Source: an uncultured Alphaproteobacteria bacterium (GTDB lineage Bacteria > Pseudomonadota > Alphaproteobacteria > HIMB59 > GCA-002718135). Taken from it: DNA of 61,466 bases. The DNA lies in assembly GCA_902539825.1 (NCBI GenBank), contig CACBMH010000004.1:1-61466 (forward strand). Reading direction: 5' to 3'. Both the position numbers and the translations under genes were made by a program. Below, one piece after another: positions 10,033 to 19,828 of the stretch (its first letter is position 1; each line of letters opens with the position of its first letter). The notes under the pieces were generated by a model that was given only the letters and a program-made list of their open reading frames with translations, searched no databases and was not told the origin of the DNA.

Positions 10033-12208
10033 ATCTAAATTAGATACCATACTTAGTGAAAAGTATCTTTCTTATGCAATATCAACTATTGTTTCAAGGT
10101 CATTACCTGATGTGAGGGACGGATTAAAACCTGTTCATCGCAGAATAATTTATTCAATGTATCAGCTAAAACTTTTCAAAAGTTCAAGTTATAAAAAATG
10201 TGCAAGAATTGTTGGCGATGTGATGGGTAAATTTCATCCGCATGGAGATCAAGCTATTTATGATAGTTTAGTAAGGATGGCTCAGGATTTTTCCACAAGA
10301 ATTACATTAGTCGATGGTCAGGGCAATTTTGGAAATATTGATGGTGATAATCCTGCAGCAATGCGATACACCGAGGCAAGATTACAAGATTATACAAATT
10401 ATTTTTTTGATGGTATCGAGGAAAATTCTGTAGATTTTAAAGATAATTACGATGGTCAAAATTTAGAACCAGTAGTACTGCCATCTCAGCTTCCTAATAT
10501 TTTAATTAATGGAGCAATGGGAATAGCTGTAGGCATGGCCACAAACATTCCTCCCCATAATATCGTTGAATTAATTGATGCATTAAAACTAATAATAAAA
10601 AAAGATAAAGCCTCACTTACTGAAATTTTAAAAATTATTAATGGACCAGATCTTCCCACAGGTGGTGAAATAATTTTAGATAATAATGAAAAAAAGCAAA
10701 TTTATAAGAATGGCAAGGGATCATTTAATATTAATGCTAAATACCAAATAGAAGAATTAAAAAATGGTTTATATCAAATAATTATTACTGAAATTCCATA
10801 TCAAGTTAATAAAGTTAAGATTATCGAACAACTTGCTAATAACATCAATAATAAAAAATTACCTTTGGATGATGTTGTTGATGAGTCAGATGAAAATATT
10901 AGAATTGTCTTAAAACCAAAGACCAGAAATATTGATTCTGAAAAATTAATAAGCTTATGTTTTAAATTAACTGACCTATCAATTAAGTACTCTTGTAATT
11001 TTAATGTTTTAATTGATGGTATAGAGCCTAAACAAATTGGAATTATTGAAATACTATTTAATTTTTTAGAACATCGAAAAGTTACCATTAAAAGAAAATC
11101 AAAATTTAATATAGAAAAAATTAAAAAGAGATTAGAAATTCTTAAGGGTTATCAAATTGTCTTTAAAAATTTAAATTCTATAATAAAAATAATAAGAACT
11201 AAGGATAACCCCAAAAAAGAAATAATAAAAAAATATAAATTATCTGATTTACAATGTGAGTCAATTTTAAGTATGCGTTTAGGATCTCTAAGAAAGATTG
11301 ATGAAAAAAATATTAAAGATGAAATCCAAAAATTAAATGAAGAACTAAAATATCTTAATAAATTAATAAAAGATAAAAAAACATTAGATAAATTTATAGT
11401 AAGTGAATTAGATCTTATAAAGAGTGATTTAGATACTGATATAAAGGAAAGAAAATCTTTAATTTCATCAGAACAAAATAATGATATTGATATTAGTATT
11501 GATGAATTTAAAGAAATTGAAAAATTCACCATTATCATTAATAAAGATTTTCAGCTTAAGAGAATTAAAGAGATAACTGATGAAAAGGAAATTGAAAAAA
11601 TAAAAAAAGAAAATCTATTTACAGTTAATTTAAATTCAAACGAAAAAATACTTTTGTTTGTTTCTTCTGGTAAAGTTTACACTATAGATCCAAATATTCT
11701 ACCAGGTGGAAATAGCAATCCTAAATCATTTATTTATTTTGTTGATAGTATGCCTAAAGATAAGATTGCTGGATTACTTTCATCAATCAATGATGACCTC
11801 TTAATTGTATCCAAAAATGGTAAAGGATTTATAGGTAATACTGAAACTCTTGTAACAAACCAAAAGAAAGGTAAGCAATTATTTAATTTAAAAAATAATG
11901 ATGTAGTTATTAAAGTATTAAATCTTTCAAAAAAACACATAGCTTGCGTTACAAAGTTACAAAAAATGCTAATTTTTGAAATTGATGTTTTGCCAAAATT
12001 ACAAAAGGGTGGAGGAGTTCAATTAATTAAAATTAAGAAAGATGATTTTTTATCGGATGTTACTCAGTTAACTATCGAAGATGGATTAGAATGGAGCACT
12101 GGTTCTAAAAATAGAAAGTTAGAAGATGTTGAGTTCTGGATGGGTAAAAGAGCCCAGGCAGGAAAAAAAGTCCCTAAATATTTTAATAAAAATCTTAAAT
12201 TTGATTAA
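10016..12208 (+). CDS. parC: DNA topoisomerase IV subunit A
   Basis: LPDVRDGLKPVHRRIIYSM; ARIVGDVMGKFHPHGDQAIYDSLVRMAQ; AMRYTEARL. Confidence 0.95.
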   Translation: MNKIIESKLDTILSEKYLSYAISTIVSRSLPDVRDGLKPVHRRIIYSMYQLKLFKSSSYKKCARIVGDVMGKFHPHGDQAIYDSLVRMAQDFSTRITLVDGQGNFGNIDGDNPAAMRYTEARLQDYTNYFFDGIEENSVDFKDNYDGQNLEPVVLPSQLPNILINGAMGIAVGMATNIPPHNIVELIDALKLIIKKDKASLTEILKIINGPDLPTGGEIILDNNEKKQIYKNGKGSFNINAKYQIEELKNGLYQIIITEIPYQVNKVKIIEQLANNINNKKLPLDDVVDESDENIRIVLKPKTRNIDSEKLISLCFKLTDLSIKYSCNFNVLIDGIEPKQIGIIEILFNFLEHRKVTIKRKSKFNIEKIKKRLEILKGYQIVFKNLNSIIKIIRTKDNPKKEIIKKYKLSDLQCESILSMRLGSLRKIDEKNIKDEIQKLNEELKYLNKLIKDKKTLDKFIVSELDLIKSDLDTDIKERKSLISSEQNNDIDISIDEFKEIEKFTIIINKDFQLKRIKEITDEKEIEKIKKENLFTVNLNSNEKILLFVSSGKVYTIDPNILPGGNSNPKSFIYFVDSMPKDKIAGLLSSINDDLLIVSKNGKGFIGNTETLVTNQKKGKQLFNLKNNDVVIKVLNLSKKHIACVTKLQKMLIFEIDVLPKLQKGGGVQLIKIKKDDFLSDVTQLTIEDGLEWSTGSKNRKLEDVEFWMGKRAQAGKKVPKYFNKNLKFD

Positions 12209-12249
12209 TAAATACTTTTATTATTATTCAATAGGTTTAAAATTATTAC

Positions 12250-13368
12250 ATGAACAAACCTAATCTAAATACACAATCTGTTTTATCAATGAAAGGTGAG
12301 GGTTATTACTCTCAAAAAACTGTTGGGGCAAAAAATGCTATAGATAAAGTGGAAGTATTAATTGAAGAAGCCTTTAAATATATCCCTAAAGTTGACATAC
12401 TTAGAATAGCTGATTTCGGCAGTGCTGATGGTGGTACAAGTCAAGAAATGTGGTTTAATATTATTGAAAAAATAAAAAAATCTGGAGATAATAGAGAAAT
12501 TGAGATGTTATATACTGATTTAGCATCTAATGACTTTTCAGTTTTATTTAGAATGATGCAAGGAATGCAAGGTAATAATAATTTTGCTTACCAGAATAAA
12601 TTTGAAAATGTTTTTGTGCACGGATGCGGTACAGGTTTTCATAAACAATTGATGTCTAAAAATAGTTTATCCTTAGGATTCTCTGCGACTGCAATGCACT
12701 ATGTTTCAGAAAGACCATGTTTGATAAATAATCATGTTCATATGGTAGGTTCAAATGAAGAAGAAAAAAAACAATTTAAAAATCAAGCTCTAAAAGATTG
12801 GGAAACAATTTTATTAAATAGATCAAATGAATTAGTTCCAGGTGGAAGGTTTATTTGTATAAATTTTGGAATAGATGAAAAGGGTAGATATTTGGGTAAC
12901 ACTGGTGGTCATAACATGTTCAATAATTTTACTAAACATTGGAAAAATTTAGAGCAAAAAGGAATTATTACAAATGAAGAATTTGTTAACGCTACTTTTA
13001 CTCAACATTATAGAACTGTTGAAGAATTTAGAAAACCTTTTGATGACCCTAATTCAGAAATATCAAAATCTGGGTTAATTCTTAAAAAATGTGAAACAAT
13101 GTTTACCGATTGTCCTTTTAAAGTTCATTATAATAAAAATCAATCTACTATGTCATCAAGGGAATATGCTGAAACATTAATACCAACAATGAGAAGTTGG
13201 TCAGAAACTGTATTTAAAACAGCATTAGAAAAAAGAAATCCTAATGAGATAAATCAAATTGTCGATCAATTTTATAATTCTTATCTTGAAGAAATAACAG
13301 AAAATCCAATAGGTCATGCAATGGATTATATTCATATAGTAATGGATATAGAAAAAAAAATTAATTAA
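12250..13368 (+). CDS. SABATH-like (Methyltransf_7-type) SAM-dependent carboxyl methyltransferase
   Basis: SMKGEGYYSQKTVGAKNAI, IADFGSADGGTSQEMW, LGFSATAMHYVSERP resemble plant salicylate/jasmonate methyltransferase motifs. Confidence 0.75.
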   Translation: MNKPNLNTQSVLSMKGEGYYSQKTVGAKNAIDKVEVLIEEAFKYIPKVDILRIADFGSADGGTSQEMWFNIIEKIKKSGDNREIEMLYTDLASNDFSVLFRMMQGMQGNNNFAYQNKFENVFVHGCGTGFHKQLMSKNSLSLGFSATAMHYVSERPCLINNHVHMVGSNEEEKKQFKNQALKDWETILLNRSNELVPGGRFICINFGIDEKGRYLGNTGGHNMFNNFTKHWKNLEQKGIITNEEFVNATFTQHYRTVEEFRKPFDDPNSEISKSGLILKKCETMFTDCPFKVHYNKNQSTMSSREYAETLIPTMRSWSETVFKTALEKRNPNEINQIVDQFYNSYLEEITENPIGHAMDYIHIVMDIEKKIN

Positions 13369-16007
13369 AAATATAAAGAAATATCTTCATGTACAGATTT
13401 ACATGAAGCTAAATAAATAGCTTGTTCTTTATTAAGTTTGTCTTGCTTTCTTAACCCAAAAGTCTCAGTACCAGTTTTAGATAATTTAATTAAATCACTT
13501 AAGATAATCTTATTACCATTCAATCTCCATTTTTTTTCAAATTTGTATATTTTTTTTGCTTCATTAATCAAATCTAATGCTTCATTTTTCTTATTGTAAT
13601 TTTTTTTCAACAATTTTCTTGCTTTTTTGATTGGTTTTGTAATTTCTGAAGTGTCAGTGAAAGAATTAAATAATCTCTCAAAATTTTTTATTATTTCTTC
13701 AATTCCATCCCTTTCTTCATTAACATTATTTAATAACTCATTAAAATTAATTTCTAATTTTGAAAATTCTTCAGCATTTTGAAAAATTTTGATAAATTTT
13801 TGTAAATCATTAAATGAGTTATCTACTGATTTATTATAACTAAGTTTCTTTTTCTTAAAATTATCTAATATTGTTTTGAAATTATTATTTTCCTCTTTCC
13901 AATTTGGAGGAATTGTCATTTTTATACTCTCAATTTCATTTTCTAATTCAAAAATTTCCTCTTCAAACTTCTGAATTTCATTAAGTTCAGTTTCAAGTCT
14001 AATTTCTTTTTTAATTTTTTCTATCTTTGATAATTTTTTATAAATATTTTTCTCAATATTCCTTACTTTTGTATGAAGTGGTTTATAATTAATTGAGTAA
14101 TCATTAAAATTTTTACGTGATAATTTTACTTCTTCAATTAAATTCTTTGAATCATTGATATTATTAATCATATTCGTAAAATTTTTATTTTGTTTTTCTG
14201 GTAAAAAATCAATATTGGTAGTCATTAGGTCATTTGTAATTAATATTGATTCAGAAAAATTTTCTTCATATTTATTATAAGAATAATCTACTAAACATTC
14301 TTGAAGTTTAGGATTAATTGGAGGAGGAGAAACTTCTGATGAATAATAAGACCTAAGAGGTAAATAATTTACTAATTGTGGAAAATATCCAACTACACCT
14401 AAACCTACTAGTTGAAGTAGTATAAACACGCTTGCACCTTTCCAGATTTCAGTCGTTTTTATTGATTTTGGTGCTACACCTCTTAGATAAAATAGTGAAA
14501 ATCCAAATGGTGGAGTTAAAAATGAAGTTTGCATATTTACACCAATCATTACACCCAGCCAAACCGCGGTAACATTTGCTGATGTTTCAGCTAATAGTAT
14601 CGGTGCAACTATAGGAACAACAACAATTGCAATTTCTATAAAATCTAAAAAAAAACCTAGTACAAATATAACTACCATTACAACTATAAATTGTGTCCAA
14701 AAACCTCCAGGAAGACTAGTAAGAAAATCCTTAACTATTTCTTCACCTCCAAAACCTCTAAACGCTGCTGTTAACATTGCAGCACCAATCAGAATTATAA
14801 AAACCATTGAAGTAGTTAAACTTGTTTCTATCATTACGTTTTTTAAAACATTATTTATTTTAAATGTTCTCCAAAAACTCCAAACAACACCAACAATTAA
14901 AAATATAACTGCAAATATTGCAATTACTAAAGCTACCACTTCTGATGTTGATGAAATATTTTTAACATTAAGTTGAAAATTTATTACAATAAAAGTTATT
15001 ACTATTAATGAAATTATAGTTATTAAAGCTGGTGTATATTTGTTTTTTTTATCATACAATCTATAACCACCCATCACACCTGCACCCACAGCACCTATGG
15101 CGCCTGCTTGATTTACTGTTGCTATACCAAGTAATATTGAACCTAAAACTACAAAAATTAATGCTAATGGCGGGACAAGCGATAGAAAAACTCTCCTAAA
15201 GAAATCTCTGTCATAATTTCCTTCATACTCTACTGGAGGTACTGCTTCTTTTTTAAATATTCCAATCAGTAAAACATATAACATGTATAGACCAACAAGA
15301 ACTAAACCAGGTAAGAAAGCTCCTAAAAACATATTCCCAGCACTGACTGAGTCTACACTAAATTGACTTGGTATATTTGTAGAACCAGTTACGTTTTTAT
15401 AATTTTCTATCCTCATATTATCTGCTGCATCTGAAGCAGACGCTAATTGGTCTGACAAAATAATAAGGACAATTGAAGGTGGGATTATTTGACCAAGTGT
15501 GCCAGAAGAACAAACAATTCCAGACGCAAGTGATCTATTATAATTATTTTTCATCATTGCTGGTAAAGAAATTAAACCCATCGCAACTACTGTAGCCCCT
15601 ACAATGCCTGTCGTAGCGGCTAATAATGCACCAACAAATATTACAGAAATCCCTAATCCCCCCGGAATAGGTCCAAATAATTGTCCCATACTTATCAATA
15701 GGTCTTCTGCAATTTTTGATTTTTCAAGCATTATTCCCATAAAAATAAAAAGAGGTATCGCTATCAATGTATCTCTTTCTACCTCCCAATATACTCCTCG
15801 AAAATTTGTTATTCCTGCATTTAGCCATTGAAAAGGACCATCAGATATAAAATATTCATTTGGGTTACCTTCAATTAAATATCCTGCTAAACCAGCTAAA
15901 AATATTGATATTATAGCTGAACCAGGAAGAGCGAAAGCTAATGGATATCCAGAAGCAAGTGCAAATGCCATTAAAAATATTAATAAAAAAAGAAAAAATA
16001 ATTCCAT
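13365..16007 (-). CDS. dctM: TRAP transporter large permease (DctM) with ~320-aa coiled-coil C-terminal extension
   Basis: FALPGSAI, IAIPLFIFMGIMLEKSKIAEDLL, GIVCSSGTLGQIIPPSIVLI, MQTSFLTPPFGFSLFYLRGVAP; then a charged Lys/Glu/Asn-rich helical tail. Confidence 0.92.
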   Translation of the reverse strand: MELFFLFLLIFLMAFALASGYPLAFALPGSAIISIFLAGLAGYLIEGNPNEYFISDGPFQWLNAGITNFRGVYWEVERDTLIAIPLFIFMGIMLEKSKIAEDLLISMGQLFGPIPGGLGISVIFVGALLAATTGIVGATVVAMGLISLPAMMKNNYNRSLASGIVCSSGTLGQIIPPSIVLIILSDQLASASDAADNMRIENYKNVTGSTNIPSQFSVDSVSAGNMFLGAFLPGLVLVGLYMLYVLLIGIFKKEAVPPVEYEGNYDRDFFRRVFLSLVPPLALIFVVLGSILLGIATVNQAGAIGAVGAGVMGGYRLYDKKNKYTPALITIISLIVITFIVINFQLNVKNISSTSEVVALVIAIFAVIFLIVGVVWSFWRTFKINNVLKNVMIETSLTTSMVFIILIGAAMLTAAFRGFGGEEIVKDFLTSLPGGFWTQFIVVMVVIFVLGFFLDFIEIAIVVVPIVAPILLAETSANVTAVWLGVMIGVNMQTSFLTPPFGFSLFYLRGVAPKSIKTTEIWKGASVFILLQLVGLGVVGYFPQLVNYLPLRSYYSSEVSPPPINPKLQECLVDYSYNKYEENFSESILITNDLMTTNIDFLPEKQNKNFTNMINNINDSKNLIEEVKLSRKNFNDYSINYKPLHTKVRNIEKNIYKKLSKIEKIKKEIRLETELNEIQKFEEEIFELENEIESIKMTIPPNWKEENNNFKTILDNFKKKKLSYNKSVDNSFNDLQKFIKIFQNAEEFSKLEINFNELLNNVNEERDGIEEIIKNFERLFNSFTDTSEITKPIKKARKLLKKNYNKKNEALDLINEAKKIYKFEKKWRLNGNKIILSDLIKLSKTGTETFGLRKQDKLNKEQAIYLASCKSVHEDISLYF

Positions 16008-16009
16008 TA

Positions 16010-16930
16010 TTAATTCTTTCTAATTACTTCTAAACTTCTTAATGAATAAATTATAAATTGTATCAGCATTGTAAGAGCAAATATTATTAAAAAACCCGCC
16101 ATTAAATATTTTATATTCATTCCTTGAGTACTTTGAGATGTTTCAAAATTCATTATTGGTTGGTTTAAAACACATTGTTTGCAGTACATCCCAAGAAAGA
16201 ACACAGTTAAACAAAGTGGAATACCCAGTAATAAACTTCCAAAAAGATTTACTCTTGCTTTATTTTTTTCACTAAAATTAGTATACAAAACATCAACTCT
16301 AACATGGCCATCTTTAATTAAAGTATAATAACTTCCAAATAAAAATAAGCTTCCATACCAAAATCTTACAAGATCACTCATTAAAGTTTGTTCATATGAA
16401 AAAACAAATCTTAAAATGACAATTTGAAATTCTGCTATTACAACAAGAAATGCTAACCAGTAAAAATTTAGAGATCTGAAGTAATATGCAAATAATAATG
16501 AAACAAATAATAAAGGAAAATGAACATATGGGGCTCGAAAAGAATTATTTGAAAATTTTATGTTCCAACTTTTTCCAATCATTTGTTCAAGGAAACCTTC
16601 AATTATTAGAAAAGAAATTATGGCGTCAATTATTCCTATTATTAATACTGACCAAAAGCCAAATCTAATTATATAATCATTCACTCTTTCAAGGTTATTG
16701 GCTAGAGTCAGATTATCCAATTTTTTATTATAATTAATCAATATTAATGGAACAATAATTGCTAATACATAAAGAAAAAATTGTATCGATGAATATATAT
16801 TTGCTGAATTATATATTGTAAACGCTCCAGGCCAATCACCTGCGAAAGTTAAATAGTTATTAATTAAAAATGCAAATACTATTAAGATTAAACAAATTGA
16901 AAAAAATTTAGAAATATTTGAGATATTCAT
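16010..16930 (-). CDS. dctQ: TRAP transporter small permease (DctQ), long form
   Basis: RFWYGSLFLFGSYYTLIKDGHVRVDVLY DctQ signature; start chosen at ATG 16930 because the 16960 ORF start lies upstream of and would translate through a perfect hairpin. Confidence 0.88.
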   Translation of the reverse strand: MNISNISKFFSICLILIVFAFLINNYLTFAGDWPGAFTIYNSANIYSSIQFFLYVLAIIVPLILINYNKKLDNLTLANNLERVNDYIIRFGFWSVLIIGIIDAIISFLIIEGFLEQMIGKSWNIKFSNNSFRAPYVHFPLLFVSLLFAYYFRSLNFYWLAFLVVIAEFQIVILRFVFSYEQTLMSDLVRFWYGSLFLFGSYYTLIKDGHVRVDVLYTNFSEKNKARVNLFGSLLLGIPLCLTVFFLGMYCKQCVLNQPIMNFETSQSTQGMNIKYLMAGFLIIFALTMLIQFIIYSLRSLEVIRKN

Positions 16931-16938
16931 AAAAATAA

Positions 16939-16958
16939 GTGGGGAGTAAACTCCCCAC
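16939..16958 (-). terminator. Intercistronic stem-loop between dctP and dctQ
   Basis: Perfect 8-bp stem GTGGGGAG-loop-CTCCCCAC; on the minus strand followed by TTATTTTTATG. Confidence 0.75.
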
Positions 16959-16970
16959 ATGATTTAAAAT

Positions 16971-18077
16971 TTAACCTTCAAGTACTCTATTTCTTTGAGT
17001 AAAGAAAGCTGAGTCAGCTTTTTCTAACCAACCACTTATTTCACTTCTTGATTTTCTAAAGCTTGCAAGAATTCTTCCGGTTAATTCATTACCTTCAGCA
17101 AGTTCTTCATACAGTTGTTCTGCTGCTTCACCCATTGCATCGATAACATCTTCGTTGAATTCTCTTAGCTCAACACCATGATCATTCACAAGTCTCTGCA
17201 ATGCAGCTCCATTATTTGCATTATATTCAGTCAACATTCTTTCATTTTGAACTGTTGAAGCATGCTCAATAATCATTTGATCTGTTTTGCTTAAACTTGT
17301 TAACCAAGATTTATTACAACCTAGTGTTATTAATGTTCCTGGTTCATGACATCCAGGCCAGTAATAATACTTTGCGGCTTCATAGAATCTTGATCTTTCA
17401 TCATTCCATGGTCCTACCCATTCTGTTGCATCGATTGTTCCATTGATCAAGTTTTCATATATTTGTCCACCAGGCACACCTACAACAGATAAACCAAGTT
17501 TAGACATCATCATTCCACCTAATCCAGGAATTCTCATTTTAAGACCTTTGAAATCATCTGGAGAATTAATTTCTTTATTAAACCATCCACCCATTTGAAC
17601 ACCAGAGTTTCCAGCCATAAAGTTTTTCAAACCAAATTCATCACCAAGTTCATCCCAAAGTTCTTGTCCGCCACCATGTCGTATCCATCCGTTGATTTCA
17701 GTTGCTATCATTCCAAAAGGAACTGCTGCAAAGAAACCCCAACCGGGATGTTGTCCAACCCAATAGTAGTCAGCACTATTATACATTTGAGCATTTCCAG
17801 ATGTAACTTCAGTAAATACATCTAATGGTCCTACTCTTTCTCCACCAGCAAAGTGATTAACAACAATACGACCATCACTTAAGTCTGATATTCTTTGAGA
17901 AACAGCTTCTGCGCCTGTACCTAATCCAGGATAGCCTCTACCCCAAGTAGCAACGCAGTTGACTTCTATTCTATCAGCTGCAATAGCTGGAGCTGGGAAA
18001 GATGAAACGGCTGTTGCAGCTGCTGCACCAATTCCTGCTTTTTTTAGGAAGTCACGTCTTTTAAAGTTTTTTTTCAT
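16971..18077 (-). CDS. dctP: TRAP transporter substrate-binding protein (DctP), Tat-type leader
   Basis: KRRDFLKKAGIGAAAATAVSSFPAPAIAA leader; GGQIYENLINGTIDATEWVGPWND typical of TRAP SBPs. Confidence 0.93.
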   Translation of the reverse strand: MKKNFKRRDFLKKAGIGAAAATAVSSFPAPAIAADRIEVNCVATWGRGYPGLGTGAEAVSQRISDLSDGRIVVNHFAGGERVGPLDVFTEVTSGNAQMYNSADYYWVGQHPGWGFFAAVPFGMIATEINGWIRHGGGQELWDELGDEFGLKNFMAGNSGVQMGGWFNKEINSPDDFKGLKMRIPGLGGMMMSKLGLSVVGVPGGQIYENLINGTIDATEWVGPWNDERSRFYEAAKYYYWPGCHEPGTLITLGCNKSWLTSLSKTDQMIIEHASTVQNERMLTEYNANNGAALQRLVNDHGVELREFNEDVIDAMGEAAEQLYEELAEGNELTGRILASFRKSRSEISGWLEKADSAFFTQRNRVLEG

Positions 18078-18181
18078 ATGTCCTCCCGAGATTATATGAA
18101 TAAATTAATTAATTTATTTATAGAATTATACAAAAATAGAAAATCTATCAATTTCAAATCATATAAATAATAGGAAAATTA

Positions 18182-19357
18182 TTAAAAACTAGAAATTCCT
18201 GTCTGATTTTTGCCTAAAATTAGTGAATGAATATCTTCTGCACCCTCGTAAGTTTTAACTGTTTCTAAGTTAACCAAATGTCTCATGATATGATATTCTT
18301 CTAATAACCCATTTGCCCCAAGCATATCACGGGCATTTCTAATTATATCTAAAGATTTTTTACAGTTATTTTTTTTTAAAATACTAATTGCATTAATGAT
18401 ATCCTTTTCATCATCTAGAGCTTTAGAACTTAAAAGACATGATGCTAATCCTAAATTTATTTCTATTTGCATCTCAGATAATTTTTTTTGAATTAATTGA
18501 TTTGATGCTAAAGGTTTTTTAAACATAATTCTATTTTCTACATAGTCTTTTGCAATTAACCAACATTCAGATGCTGAACCTAATACACCCCAGCTAATTC
18601 CAAATCTTGCTTTATTGAGACAACTGAAAACTGATTTCCATCCTTCTGTATTTTCTAAACACAAATTATTTGGAACAAAAACATTGTTTAAAATTATTTG
18701 ACCAGTTGGACTAATTTTTAAGCTTGTTTTATTTTCTATTGTTGAAGTATTTAATCCTTCAGTATTTTTTTCAATTATAAAACCTTTTATACTTTTATGG
18801 TCTTTATTTTCTTCAATAGCCCAAATAATAAATATGTCAGCAATTGGAGCATTCGTAATCCAGTTTTTAGATCCATTTATAATATATCCATTTTTAGTTT
18901 TTTTAAATGAAGTTTTCATTGAAGTAGGATCAGAGCCAGCTTCGCTTTCTGTCAAACCAAAGCAACCAATTTTTTCTCCTTTAATTAATGGAGGAAGGTA
19001 TTTATCTTTTTGTTCTTGCGACCCAAATTCATTAATTGGATGTATCACTAGCGACGATTGAACAGATATTGAAGATCTATAGCTGCTATCTATTTTTTCA
19101 AATTCATATGCTACAAGTCCATACGCTAAATTTGATGTACCAGAACCACCGTGTGTTTTAACTGTTTGTCCCAAAACTCCAAGTGATCCAAATTTTGGAT
19201 AGAGGTCTTGATCAAATTCATTTTTTCTGTTTCTTTCAACTACTGTAGGTTTAAGTTCATTATTACAAAAATCCCTAACATTTTTTTGAATATTACTTTC
19301 TTCTTCACTTAAATGACTTTGAATATAAAATGGATCAAACCAATTATTTTCTTTCAT
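18182..19357 (-). CDS. gcdH: Acyl-CoA dehydrogenase, glutaryl-CoA dehydrogenase-like
   Basis: GCFGLTESEAGSDPTSMKT; ARFGISWGVLGSASECW; ARDMLGANGLLEEYHIMRHLVNLETVKTYEGAEDIHSLILGK. Confidence 0.88.
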   Translation of the reverse strand: MKENNWFDPFYIQSHLSEEESNIQKNVRDFCNNELKPTVVERNRKNEFDQDLYPKFGSLGVLGQTVKTHGGSGTSNLAYGLVAYEFEKIDSSYRSSISVQSSLVIHPINEFGSQEQKDKYLPPLIKGEKIGCFGLTESEAGSDPTSMKTSFKKTKNGYIINGSKNWITNAPIADIFIIWAIEENKDHKSIKGFIIEKNTEGLNTSTIENKTSLKISPTGQIILNNVFVPNNLCLENTEGWKSVFSCLNKARFGISWGVLGSASECWLIAKDYVENRIMFKKPLASNQLIQKKLSEMQIEINLGLASCLLSSKALDDEKDIINAISILKKNNCKKSLDIIRNARDMLGANGLLEEYHIMRHLVNLETVKTYEGAEDIHSLILGKNQTGISSF

Positions 19358-19408
19358 ACAATATTAGCCAATATCATCATTTTAATGTAAATAACCACAA
19401 AAATTAAT

Positions 19409-19828
19409 ATGCAAAATAAGAATATATACATTGCTTCAGACCATGCTGGATTTGATCTCAAAACCAAATTATTGAAGAATTTTCCAAAAATTAATGATTT
19501 AGGAACAAAGACAGATGAGAGTGTTGACTATCCTGATTTTGCACACAAATTAACTAAAGAGGTTCTTAAGAATAAGAAAAACGTTGGTATTCTAATCTGT
19601 GGAACTGGTGTTGGTATGAGTATTGCAGCTAATAGAAAAAAAGGAATAAGGGCTGGTCTTGCTAATAATTCAAAAATAGCAAGATTGATAAGAAAGCACA
19701 ATGATGCTAATGTACTTGTTTTACCAGGCAGATTTATAAATACTAGCGAGGCAAAAAAAAGTGTTCAGGCTTTTCTTTCTACAAAGTTTGAGTCAGGACG
19801 ACATAAAAGAAGGATTAAAAAACTATGA
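19409..19828 (+). CDS. rpiB: Ribose-5-phosphate isomerase B
   Basis: [52 protein letters not shown]. Confidence 0.96.
   Translation: MQNKNIYIASDHAGFDLKTKLLKNFPKINDLGTKTDESVDYPDFAHKLTKEVLKNKKNVGILICGTGVGMSIAANRKKGIRAGLANNSKIARLIRKHNDANVLVLPGRFINTSEAKKSVQAFLSTKFESGRHKRRIKKL

Noticed and set aside
10801-11940. Several minus-strand ORFs within parC
   Set aside because: Low-complexity antisense translations of an AT-rich gene with an intact conserved sense product
16931-16960. MWGVYSPLIF N-terminal extension of DctQ
   Set aside because: Would be translated from the perfect hairpin; ATG 16930 gives a normal start
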